Source: Symbiodinium natans
Taxonomy: Eukaryota; Sar; Dinophyceae; Suessiales; Symbiodiniaceae
Direction: 5' to 3'
Assembly: GCA_905221605.1 (NCBI GenBank)
Contig: CAJNDS010002572.1
Coordinates: 102,001 to 166,000 of the forward strand
Length of the DNA stretch: 64,000 nt
Of this stretch, positions 52,215 to 62,200 are shown one piece after another. The notes under the pieces were generated by a model. That model worked only from the letters and a program-made list of their open reading frames with translations, did not search any database and had not been told where the DNA came from. Numbering within the stretch: position 1 is the stretch's first letter; the number at the start of each line of letters is the position of its first letter. A program made the position numbers and the translations under genes.

Positions 52215-55200
52215 GTCTTCTTCTCCCTGGAGCGGCTTGTCAGCACGAGTGGCGAGACCCTCCCCCCCCCCCCCCCCCCACCCCTCCCACGCTTTCGAGA
52301 GCCCAACGCCCGAAAAAATGCAGGCTAAATGACGCTATCCTTACTACTACTATGATACTACTCTTCTATACCTGTTTTGTTTACTCTACTATGTTTACAA
52401 TGTTCATGGTACTTTTACTATTACAGTCCAAGATTTGAAGTCCCTCAGCTCCCCCTGACCAAAAGAATCGGCATCAAGAGGAAACCCAGACCCCAGCAAC
52501 GAAGCACACCCACAGTCGGCGGCAAACCCTCTCCTAGGTAGGCCCTAATCCCTGAAACCCTCATTCCCTAGAGCCAAAACCCTAAACTGAAACCCTCAAC
52601 CCTTAACCCTAGACCCCAAAAGCCCCCCCCCCCCCCCCCCCCCCCCCCCAAAAAAAAGGTTCATGCTCGGCTTCCAGGGTCTGGGCCTGGCGGTCGTCTT
52701 GTTTACAGGCCGACGTGTGGCCATAGTTCCCTTGGGAGTTTAGGGTTTAGGGTTTAGGGTTTAGGGTTTAGGGTTTAGGGTTTAGGGTTTAGGGTTTAGG
52801 AATGAAGTTAGGTCGCTTAGGGTGTTATAGTTTTTTGGGAGTTCTGGAATTAGAGGTTAGGGTTTAGGGTTTAGGGTTTAGGGTTTAGGGTTTAGGGTTC
52901 AGTTTTTAGGGTTTAGGGTTAGGGTTTGGGGTTTCGGGATGGACTTGGGGTTTTAGGGTTTTAGGTGTACACAGGGAGGCCCTCTTGCTTTGCGAGCTTT
53001 GCTTGAGACTTAAAAGACCTTTGAAAAAGCCGAACTTAGATTTTAAACTTTTTCTTACGTTATGCTTAAGCGACCCTCGGAGTTGTTTTACTACTTCGGC
53101 AGTGTTGGCACCTTGTCAAGAGCCCCCAGCGCCTCAATGTCCTAAAGAGCCGGAATCTCAAACCGTGCGCACGAGACTGTGATTCCGTGGACTACCGAAT
53201 TGTGTTATATTGTATGGCCACACCCAAAAAGGAGCTACTGGCAAGGGATCAACTTCAGCCTTGAAACCCACACTACTAGCAAGGCAATCGAGTAAGCAGT
53301 ATACATCCTACACGCTGAACCCTAGGCGTCCATCCCTAAGCCCTAAACCCTAATCCCTAAACCCCCCCCCCCCCCCCCTAAATTCTGCAGTTTTGGGCAT
53401 CTACGCGGTCTACTTCAGCGACCGCCTGAAGATGATCCTCTTCTGCTTTCTCCAGGCTTCCTGGGACAAGGGATCCTTGCTTTTTCAGACCCATTAGGGG
53501 TTGGGGTTTAGGGTTTAGGGTTCAGGGTTTAGCGTCCAGCCCTGAACGCTACAGCCCTGCAACCCGAGGCTTCTAGAGTACTTGTGGGCTTCTGTGCTTT
53601 GGGGTTGCTGGTGCGACCCCCCACACCCCAAACCCTACATGCTAAGGGGTATAAGGATGGACCCCTAGAAGAAAACCCTTAGTCTTATTGCCCTATATAA
53701 ACCCTATATATATATACATATATATATATATATGATATATACCTTGTGTAGTCCCTACATACCCCTAAATAACCCCTGAGGTCCCCCAACAAGAGTGCCT
53801 CCACTGGTCCCTAGCACATGGTCACTTCTCCATTAATGATGGTCCCTTTTGGGCAGCTACGAGTCGAAGGTGGCCCCGAATACTCTCGAGCCCCAAAAGG
53901 GACCCTAATTGTGAGAACTGAAAAGATGCCATCAAGTTCTATGTCGCTAAAGCACGAGACCCCTGAAATCCGACAAGCCTGAACCCTGAACCCGCAAGCC
54001 CCTTAAGCCCTGTAACCCTTGAACCCTAACGCCCCTTAAGCCCTAAAGCTTTGAAGCCCCAAAGCCCCGAAGGTTGTGGAGTTGGCGGCACTCCTGACCT
54101 TCGTGGGACTAACGGCCGGCTGGGAGGATGTGGGGTTTAGGGTTTAGGGTTTAGGGTTTGGGGTTCAGGGTTTAGGGTTTAGGGTTTAGGGATCAGGGTT
54201 CTGGGTCTAGGGTTTGGGGTTCAGGGTTTAGGGCTTCGGGATTAGGGTACAGGGTTTTGGGATCCGGGTCAGGGCTTAGGAATTAGGGTTCAGGGGTGGT
54301 TTTCGGGAGCACGGTTGTACAGGTTAGGGCCGCTTCTGTTGGGAGACCGCTGTGCTTCATGATTTTGTAAGGATTCCAGATCTCCATAGATGTGAGGACT
54401 CTGGCTAGAATGACAGTTGCCAAGGCTGTTCTTCTTTTTTTATGGAAGGTTTCGGGGGAGTGCGGCTTGTGTTGCGTGTGTGTGAGTCTTCGTTTTGAAG
54501 CGGTTTCGTTGCTTCTGCAAAATTAGGGGCCCTTGGGGCGTGGGGATTGTTTGTTTGGGGTGATGATTTTAGGCTTGCAAGCCTTGCAAACCTTGCATAG
54601 CATTCGGGCAATAAGCCCCTTCATTAAGCCTTGTGTAGGGCATGTCTACTGAGGGGCCCAATACCGCTCAGTAGCGATCACAACTTGATTCTTCATCATG
54701 TTTGGTACATTCCCCTACGTGAAGGGGTATGGCTCTCTGGGTAGAAGTCTGCTGCGCGAGCAGCTCTTCTGGGCCACAGCCCCATGCAACTTTTGCGGTG
54801 ATAGCGGCTGCAGATGGTGCAGTGTGGTCAAAGGTTTGCAGATGCAACAGGTTTCCTTCAGAGCCTTCTTCGCACACTTCTTTGGGGTTCCGGGTTCCAA
54901 GGGCATGCAACAATAGAAGCTGCCCCCCTAAGACCTCTACATCTTGCAACACCACCTCTTCCTCCCAGCTTCAACCCTCGAAGCCCTGGACCCAGATGAA
55001 GTTCGCCATGGATCTCGAAAGCATCACCGCGGACGCGCTGTCCCAGGCGAGCAGAGACTCGTTGTCCCGGGTCGAGGACCCTAGCTTAAGGTACCATCAT
55101 GATTAGGGACATGTCGCAGCTAATATGGGAGTTTCCGTATCATGAGAACTTCAAGCAACTTCCGGAACAAGAGCCCAGTCAAGGGCTTGAGGTCCCTGGG

Positions 55201-56744
55201 AGGACGACATGGCCTGAAAGAACCGAAGCCCTAAACAGAGCGTTCTTGGATGGGCAGATCTCATGGCAGATATCCTGGGCTGGAAGTCTTCCGAAGTAGG
55301 TACTCCATATCCTTTTCGATAGAACCCTTTAAGGATGAAAGCGTGCCTGTTTCAAAGAGCCCTTGAAGGATAATAGAGTACATGTCACTGCACCGATTCC
55401 TTCCACGGCCCCTAAGAGTCATGGGGGGGGGGGGGGGCGTGCCTAATTCTAAGAACCCGTAAGAGAGATGACATTTCGGACCGCCCCCTCGCCAGGCGAG
55501 TTTGCCACTGAGCAGCTGTAAAGGTTAAGGGCTTACCTGCTAAACCTACTCAATGATAACGATTACGTTGCTTGTAGGGTTCGTGAGAATCCTTTGGTCC
55601 AGTTGCAATTAGCGAGGCCTTCCAGAGGTAATGGAGCGGCGTTGGGAGGTGTTCGGCCTTGCAGTCACGTGAGTTTTTGCGTTCGGGAGCGATCGAATGC
55701 GACCCTGCGCGTGAAAATAAGCAACTCTGACTGCGAAACCTGAGAGGTAAAGTCATAGAAGAGCCTTGAATTGAGATATAAGCTCTATGTCTTAATAGGT
55801 TACGGGTTCCAAGTATTGACAGGGGCCCCCTCCTGCTAAGTGCACCCTGATCAGAAAAAGCCCCAAACAGCCTGTAGTTGAGCCTTGTGCAGTCCTAGGG
55901 GGAGAGGGTGAGGGGTACTGGCGCCCTCTATAAACCCTAGAAGCCCCAAACCCTAAACCCTAAACCCCAAACCCTAAACCCTAAACCCTTAGCTCTCCAG
56001 GCCGGGGTGACGGCAACGCCCACGGCGCTGACTCCGACGGACTTTGCCGCGTCCGTCGCCGACAGCGTGATGCGTCTTGGGATCAAGGAAGGGTTAGGGG
56101 GTAGGGTTGGATTAGGGCTTAGGGCTTAGGGCTTAGGGCTTAGGGCTTAGGGCTTAGGGCTTAGGGCTTAGGGCTTAGGGCTTAGGGCTTAGGGCTTAGG
56201 GCCTAGGGTCTAGGGTCTAGGGTCTAGGGTCTAGGGTCTAGGGTTTAGGGTTTACTGTAGGTTTAGGGTTTAGGGCTGTCTGGGAGTGTCGGAATCCGGA
56301 ATGTCATCTTTCTGAGCCGGCGATGCGGAAAGGGGCAGTTAGGATGAGCCCCGAGTATGAGCGCATCTGAAGGAACTTCGCATTTTTCACTCGGACTTAG
56401 GCTAGTTTAAGTCTCGGGTTAGGGGCTATGGTTGGGGGCTACGGTTTGGCTGAGGGTTTTTCGGGCTTAGTCAAACCCGAAGACCAGACGACTACCCCCA
56501 AGCTTGCAAAAACATTCTGGGCTGCACTTGTGCCAAGGAACGAGATGACGCCAGGGGCCCAAAGGGGTACAGCGCTGCATGGATTTCATGTGCCATGGGC
56601 GTAGAAGGCTTCGATGTACGGTGGCGTCCACAGATGCAGCCCCTGGTCTGTGGAGGTCACCCTAAACCCAAACCCTAAACCCTAAATCCTAAACCCTAAA
56701 CCTCATGCCTCCAAGGACGGAAGCGCATAAAGTTGTTGACATAA
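52215..56744 (+). CDS. membrane-protein gene, exon chain
   Basis: A chain of exons whose phases agree from 52427 to a TAA at 56742-56744. It encodes a basic N-terminal part, at least two membrane helices (GLGLAVVLFT|VLGIYAVYF and MILFCFLQ|VVELAALLTFVGL), then a soluble Ser/Thr-rich part (SITADALSQASRDS; TPTALTPTDFAASVADS) and a Cys-containing C-terminal exon. Two of the joins use GC donors and one a GAG|GACC (GA) donor. Two close helices could mean a tetraspanin-like or small multi-pass protein, but no family is recognised. The upstream exons at 49.6-52.1 kb may belong to the same gene. Confidence 0.55.
52427..52537 (+). CDS. membrane-protein gene exon 2 (soluble, basic)
   Basis: CTTTTACTATTACAG acceptor and GTAGGC donor. 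Reads PRFEVPQLPLTKRIGIKRKP, then RPQQRSTPTVGGKPSP. An earlier short exon (KVFFSLERLVSTSG, from 52215) probably precedes it. Confidence 0.65.
52659..52708 (+). CDS. membrane-protein gene exon 3 (start of helix)
   Basis: C29-A8 tract, then AAAG|G acceptor. Reads FMLGFQGLGLAVVLFT and ends TTTACAG|GC. With this GC donor the next exon continues the hydrophobic run in phase. Confidence 0.65.
53391..53455 (+). CDS. membrane-protein gene exon 4
   Basis: AATTCTGCAG acceptor after a CCCTAAA-C17 tract. Reads LGIYAVYFSDRLKMILFCFL and ends CTCCAG|GC (GC donor). Confidence 0.65.
54073..54129 (+). CDS. membrane-protein gene exon 5
   Basis: CCCCGAAG|G acceptor and GTGGGG donor before TTTAGGG. Reads VVELAALLTFVGLTAGWED, completing the second hydrophobic segment. 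Confidence 0.65.
54996..55076 (+). CDS. membrane-protein gene exon 6
   Basis: TGGACCCAG acceptor. Reads MKFAMDLESITADALSQASR, then DSLSRVE. Ends GTCGAG|GACC (GA donor), phase 0. Confidence 0.65.
56001..56092 (+). CDS. membrane-protein gene exon 7
   Basis: AGCTCTCCAG|G acceptor. Reads AGVTATPTALTPTDFAASVA, then DSVMRLGIKE; ends at GTTAGGGG in phase 2. Confidence 0.65.
56093..56270 (+). repeat. TTTAGGG-type array homogenised to CTTAGGG
   Basis: About 14 units of GGCTTAG followed by GTCTAGG units and two TTTAGGG. Directly at the donor of exon 7. Confidence 0.9.
56471..56655 (+). CDS. membrane-protein gene exon 8 (Cys-containing)
   Basis: TCGGGCTTAG acceptor. Phase fits exon 7. About 61 codons: QTRRPDDYPQACKNILGCTC, then AKERDDARGPKGYSAAWISC and AMGVEGFDVRWRPQ. 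Five cysteines. Unspliced, the frame would end in the CCCTAAA repeat at 56676-56678. Confidence 0.6.
56716..56744 (+). CDS. membrane-protein gene terminal exon
   Basis: GCCTCCAAG|G acceptor. Phase fits exon 8; reads RKRIKLLT and a TAA stop. Only 76 bp separate this stop from the PPR start. Confidence 0.4.
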
Positions 56745-56820
56745 AGGAAGCTTCGGGTTTAGGGTACGGCCCTTTCCAAACTCTCTCACATTGGATGACC
56801 ATGACATGAGCCCCTCTAGG

Positions 56821-58053
56821 ATGGCAAAGTTTGGGCTAAGCAGCCTCGGAGTTTTCTATAGCTTAAGCTGGGGAGTTCAAGCCATGCTCGACGCTGATGG
56901 CATCCTCTTGCAGCCATTGCGAAGCTGTCTTCCCCAGGCTTCTCAGCCCGGAAGGACGGCGACTCAAAGCTTGGAGCTCGGACAAGGGCTTCGCCGAGTG
57001 GCGCGAGGCCAATCGGGCTTGAAGAGCTTCTGTGTGCTCTGGGCAGTGGGAGCGTCCGCCCTGCTTTGGGGCAAGCCGTCGATTCAGTTCAGCAGCGCTG
57101 TACCAGAGCACAGACGCAACGCCTCGAATGAAGCTGGCCCAGGCCGTCCGCGCAAGCCTAGCAGGTTCTACACCTCGGCAGCAAGCCAATCTTCGACGGA
57201 TTATCTCCTGACCAAGGGCGAGGCCAGGCTCCTGCAACAGGTGAATGAGGCCGCGACTCGTTCGGATTGGCAGAGGATTCAGCAGCTTCGCGCGACCAGC
57301 AAAGTGCATAAAACACCCTTCTTCGATGTGGAGATGAATGCCGCGCTGGGCTGTGGGCAGTACAGAGCTGGTGTGGCATTGTACGAGCGTCTGTGTAATC
57401 TTGAGCTGAATAAAGAGGTTCTCACGTTCAACCTGGCCTTGAAGCTGTATGGGAAGACAGGAAACTGGTCGTCGGTGAAGCAAGTTTGGCAGGAAGCCAG
57501 GGCTGCGTATCGCATGGATGAGACGATGGCGGCTGCACGCCTCGTAGCGGCAGCGGACGAAGGGGACATTCGCACAGCAGCTGAGGTCTTGGATGAAATG
57601 GTCCAAATGAATCTAAGCGCTGATGTTGGACACTTTACATCTGCGCTGCGCGCGTGCACTGCTGCCGAACACAAAGCCTATAATGCTGCCATGTTCCTGT
57701 TTAACTCAATGCTGAACATGTCATTGACTCCCGATGTTCAGGTCTTTACCGCCCTAATTTCCACGTTTGCGGGGAGACCGGTGAGTGACTTCCAGCGGAT
57801 TCGACATGAAATGGATGAGCTGGGCGTGCAACCCACCTGGCTTTTCGCCGATGCGTACTTAAAGGCACTCTTTTCGGTGCCGCAGAAAGACAGGCGCTTG
57901 TCCTTGGCAGAGCTGGCCGAGCTGCTGAGCGGTTTGTCCACTGAGCACCTCCAAGAAGCAGTCCTCGCACTCTCTAAGTTTGAGGCGGTAGAGAAGGAGT
58001 GGTCTGCTTTCTGCCAGGTCTCAAAGCTGGCGCTCCGAAGGCATGGCCTTTGA
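56821..58053 (+). CDS. pentatricopeptide-repeat (PPR) protein, intronless
   Basis: PPR proteins bind single-stranded RNA and act in mitochondrial or plastid RNA processing. The frame of 410 codons has no intron. The start chosen is the ATG right after CCCCTCTAG|G, a plausible trans-splice acceptor; an in-frame ATG at 56806 is the alternative. Residues 1-160 are a targeting and linker region with a hydrophobic stretch near 69-84 (SFCVLWAVGASALLWG). From about 163 to 350 helix pairs of PPR type follow: FDVEMNAALGCGQYRAGVAL, TFNLALKLYGKTGNWSSVKQ, VLDEMVQMNLSADVGHFTSA, LFNSMLNMSLTPDVQVFTAL and IRHEMDELGVQPTW. No DYW or SMR domain is seen. The long minus-strand frame across it is a shadow. The gene lies on the same strand as its neighbours, and its freedom from telomere-like arrays contrasts with them. 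Confidence 0.85.
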   Translation: MAKFGLSSLGVFYSLSWGVQAMLDADGILLQPLRSCLPQASQPGRTATQSLELGQGLRRVARGQSGLKSFCVLWAVGASALLWGKPSIQFSSAVPEHRRNASNEAGPGRPRKPSRFYTSAASQSSTDYLLTKGEARLLQQVNEAATRSDWQRIQQLRATSKVHKTPFFDVEMNAALGCGQYRAGVALYERLCNLELNKEVLTFNLALKLYGKTGNWSSVKQVWQEARAAYRMDETMAAARLVAAADEGDIRTAAEVLDEMVQMNLSADVGHFTSALRACTAAEHKAYNAAMFLFNSMLNMSLTPDVQVFTALISTFAGRPVSDFQRIRHEMDELGVQPTWLFADAYLKALFSVPQKDRRLSLAELAELLSGLSTEHLQEAVLALSKFEAVEKEWSAFCQVSKLALRRHGL

Positions 58054-58511
58054 CCCCAGTGGTTAAGTTTTCGTGAAACGTGCCCAATGCCGAAGCCAAG
58101 GTACTCATGATCACCAGAGGTCTTCAGTGCCCGGTGCTTCTTATTTGTGCACTTGAGAATAGCAAGTCCTAAAAGGCTGCTGTTGGGTGTCAGGGACGGT
58201 TTAGGGCTTCCCGCTCTCCCAGTAGCTTGATTACAGGAGCCTTGGCTATAGGCTTACGGTTTAGTTGGGGTTAGGGATACTTTAGGGCTTAGGGTTTCGT
58301 GGCTTGGGCTAGCTGTGGCATCTCTGTTGTCCCTTGATTGGGCAGTTTCAGGTGTGTAGTTTCCTTACCGGAGTCCTATACTTATGGAAACCCGATACGT
58401 TTTTGTGAGAGGCTTACATAAACCTTAGCTACCGGAATTAGGGTTTAGGGTTTAAGGTTTGGGGTTTAGAGTTTGGGGTTTGGGGTTTGGGGTTTAGGGT
58501 TTAGGGTTTAG
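58054..58511 (+). other. PPR 3' flank
   Basis: No gene seen. TTTAGGG/TTTGGGG repeats appear from 58438 to 58511. Confidence 0.5.
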
Positions 58512-58606
58512 GAGCACCGCCTTTCGTGTTGGCGGCCCTGATGGTAAAGTTGTCAACGCTGAAACCTCGCAATCCCCGGCACGGCTCTGTAGAAAAGCTG
58601 GTTGGG
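58512..58606 (+). CDS. exon-like island between PPR and GT61
   Basis: Starts at TTTAG|G of a repeat array and ends at GTTTAGGG. Reads STAFRVGGPDGKVVNAETSQ, then SPARLCRKAGW. Could be a separate small gene or part of a longer PPR transcript. Confidence 0.45.
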
Positions 58607-58657
58607 GTTTAGGGTGTAGGGGGTTTGGCGTTTGGGCTTGACGTTTAGGGGGAACAA

Positions 58658-58740
58658 GGCTTCGTGCCACATCCTCGAAGTGATGAAGTGCAACCCCAGC
58701 TCCTGCAAGGGGGTACATGCGAACGGGTGGTTTCTGGAGC
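58658..58740 (+). CDS. second exon-like island between PPR and GT61
   Basis: GGAACAAG|G acceptor. Frame ASCHILEVMKCNPSSCKGVH, then ANGWFLEHL; the frame FVPHPRSDEVQPQLLQGGTC is also open. Followed by a T9-G16 tract. Confidence 0.4.
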
Positions 58741-59074
58741 ATCTTGGGTTTTTTTTTTGTTTTGGGGGGGGGGGGGGGGCTTTAGAGTCCAGATTGTGAG
58801 GGGCTTTCAGGGCCTCCAGGGCTGACCTCGTTCTGGGGCTTTTAGGGGGTTTAGGGTTTAGGGTACCGGGTGCACTTACACCCTAGCCCCTTCCTCTGCC
58901 GCCTCTGGCTCTCAAGCTGTCCTCACATGACCCTCAATGAACCCTAAACCCCGAAAGCACTCAGCCTGAAGACCCCTACGCCCTTTAAGCTCCCTGCCTT
59001 AAACCTCAGGGCCCCAATGACCCTTCATGCCAAGCTGTTTCCGCTAATGCGCTCCACGAACGTGGACTCCCGCA

Positions 59075-59201
59075 ATGCGGATCCTCGCCTGCCTTGTGGT
59101 GTTTTCACTGAGAGGGGCATCTGCCTTCGACAAGCTGGGGAAACCCGACGACGAGCCCTGCTCTTTCGCAGAGACGGCTGCCTGGCTCTGCTTTCGGGAT
59201 T
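59075..59201 (+). CDS. GT61-like gene exon 1 (signal peptide)
   Basis: ATG start. MRILACLVVFSLRGASA is a good signal peptide with a likely cut after ASA, followed by FDKLGKPDDEPCSFAETAAW. Ends in phase 1 before GTTTTTG. The longer overlapping frame starting at 59017 lacks a signal and does not join exon 2. Confidence 0.7.
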
Positions 59202-62200
59202 GTTTTTGATTGACCTGACTTCTGGAGCTGAACCTCGATTTCTCGTCTATATACCCTAAACTCTAAAGAAATTTGAGTTGAGAACTCTAAAGCAAAAGAA
59301 GTGAGCTACCTCAAGGCAGCTGGGGCCGTACTGATCCCGAGCGCCCACGCCCTTCAGCAATGCAACCACAAGGTTTGGTCCGGTTACTATCAGCGCACGC
59401 TCGACATGGCCGCGCGGCCTCCTATCAAAATCTGGGAGCTCCGGACACTGCAATCGGGTCACTTCATCTTCCCATCTCACCCTCTGGGCCCTCGCAACAT
59501 GATGTGGCAAATCCACTTGTGGACTAAGAACGTCACGACCAGCTCTTTGAACAAGCACTTCTTCTCAGAATTCCCCACCACCTCGCAACCCATCAACTGT
59601 GGCCTGACGATCTCAAAGCCCGTGACTCTGTACAGGGCTTTCGCTCCGCGTTATTTTCAGTATGGGCACGTGATCACGGACTTACTGCCTATGGTGTTTT
59701 GGATTTACACGACGATGGACACCTCGACCATTGCCGTGGAGACAGATTCCAAAGGGAAGATTCCGCAATTCCTGCAGTGGTTCGACAGCAAGTTGCATGA
59801 GAGAATCGTCTACGTGCCTGCAGACACCATCGTGTGCACAGAGCCCGTGTCGCAGCCAACACAACTTTCGGGATCAAGGTATATAAAAACCTCATGGTAT
59901 GCTGTCAAAGGTCAGGAGCCTCGAAGCCCCAAATACAACTTGGCTAACGTTAAATTTTGGGGTTTCAGGATTTAGGGTTTTAGGGTTTAGGATGTTAAGG
60001 GGTTTAGGATTTGGAGTTCGTTAGTGTTTAGGGTCTGGGGTGTAGTGGCTTGCACCTGCTGCAACGACTCTTGTGGACACGCAGCTCTCGCTCCAAATTT
60101 GTCGCTGCTTTCCCTAGACCCTAGTATCCATACCCGATCCTACCAATCAGGTTTTTATAGGGGCACAGCTTTAAACCCTCGGCCCCCCCGCCAAAGACCC
60201 CAAACCCTATGCCGAAGAAACTGCGAAGCCAGGAGAGCAAAGTCACGGTGCTGAATCCCAAAAGCTGGGTGGTGCGGCCCGAGCTGCTCAGGAAGACCTG
60301 GGAGTTTAGAGGTTTAGGGTTCGGGGTTTGGGGTTCAGGGTATTGGGTTTGGGGTTTAGAGTTTGGGGTTTGGGGTTTGGGGTTCAGGGTATTGGGTTTG
60401 GGGTTTAGAGTTTGGGGTTTAGGGTTTGGGGTTTAGGGTATAGGGTTCCTGGGACTGAGGTTCAGGAACTTTAAGGGCCTACTCGACCCATCTATAACTA
60501 CCCCCCCCTCTCCAAATTTAGTGGTCTACTTAGAAAGTGGAGTTCCCGACGGTCCATTGGGTTTGAGAGGACAGGCAAGTCCAGGGTCGCAGGCCCAAGT
60601 CTGAGTTCCCGAACTCGAAACCTGAATACCCCCAAACCCTAAACCCTAAACCCTAAACCCTAAGCCCTGTGGAGCCCCTCTGCCTCTATCAAGCTTGGTA
60701 GCCCAGTGGCATCCGTTCCCCTTTTTTGGGGGGGTTCAAGACTTCCCTTATAAAGTAGCCAACCCCCCCCCCCAAAGAAAAACGGGTGCTTCTGATTATG
60801 CCAAAAAAGTAGCCAACCCCAAAAAAGAGGGTGCTCTTATTGTGATATGGTTACTGGGCTACCAAGAAAGTGACCCCCGCCCCCGCAGGCTGTCCGCGCT
60901 CGTCGCGCACGTGCGGCAGCACGTGACGCCCCTTGGTCCCGAGTGGTGCCAAGAGGGTAGGGTTTAGGGTTTCGGGTTTAGGGTTTTGGGGTGTTCCCCC
61001 TTATACCAACAGTCCTTAGTAGGGATTGTACTAGGGGACACTATAATCCCTATTAAGCACTGTTAGTACTAGTGGGAACGGGCTTCAGGTTTACAGGGCT
61101 TGCAGGGCTCGCAGGGTTTAGGCTTTATAGGGTTGGCAGGTTTTACAGGGTTTACAGTGCTTGTAGTTTTTGTGCAGGGCTTCTAGGGTTTATAGGGCTT
61201 ATAGGGCGCATAGGGTTTGCAGCGTTTAGATGGCTTATGGGGCCATAGGGTTTTACACAACCTGCGCAGCGCTTTAACCCCTAAGGGTCCATGTACCTAC
61301 ATAGTGTAGACTTGTGCCCGAAAGGGGTTCCTTCAAAGTAGCTTTAGGGGCCCAAGTATGTACTATAAGGGTAGTATAGGGTCGGAATAATCACTACTAG
61401 TATTCCCTTATCGCTCCTTTATAAACATACTCTAAATACCCTGCAAACCCTGTTCTAATGCTTAAGGCCCCTATTTTACATGGACCGTTAGGGCCTTAGG
61501 GAATGGGGCGTCAGTGGCGTCAGTACCAGGACCCGGAGTAGGCCCTTATTTCCTTTTTCTAGGGTTGGGTTCCCTTATGATCCCCTGACAACCAAAAAGG
61601 GTGCCATTTTTATTCCTAGGCTACTCCTCCGGGTCTAGAGTACTTACTGTTGGTTAGTAGGGAATGAGGGAATGGGGCACCCTATATCCCCTATATACAC
61701 CCTTTAAGAGATTTCTATTGGGTACCTCATTCCCTCATTCCCTACTAACCAACATCAAGAGTAAGAGCAGAGGCAGAAGGTGGCCTCTGGCACGGTTGAC
61801 CGAGTCATCGCCTACGAGCGGCTTGAGGGGACCACGACGACTGGGAGGCTCCTAAACCCTAAACCCTAAACCCTAAACCCTAAACCCTAAACCCTAAACC
61901 CTAAACCCTAAACCCTAAACCCTGGGGGGGGGGGGGGGGGGAGTTTAAAGAGGGAAATCGTCCGGGCGCCGTAAGAAATTCCACGTGGCGCGCCTTTAAA
62001 AAGATAGCCGGGCATCGCTGCCCCTTATTTAAACTCCTCCCTAATAAAATCATATTAACCCCCGGGAGCGTCCAAACAGGACAAACCCAGCCTCGACTGT
62101 TCAGGGGGGGGGGGGGGGGGGGGGGGGGGGAGGGGGGGGGGGGGGGGGGCCAACAACAGGGCTCAAGGCTCAACATTACATGTTCTGTGTGATGATGATA

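Noticed and set aside
56863-57606. 247-codon minus-strand frame (also 57279-57674)
   Set aside because: Shadow of the PPR coding sequence; no motif, and the plus frame is clearly coding.
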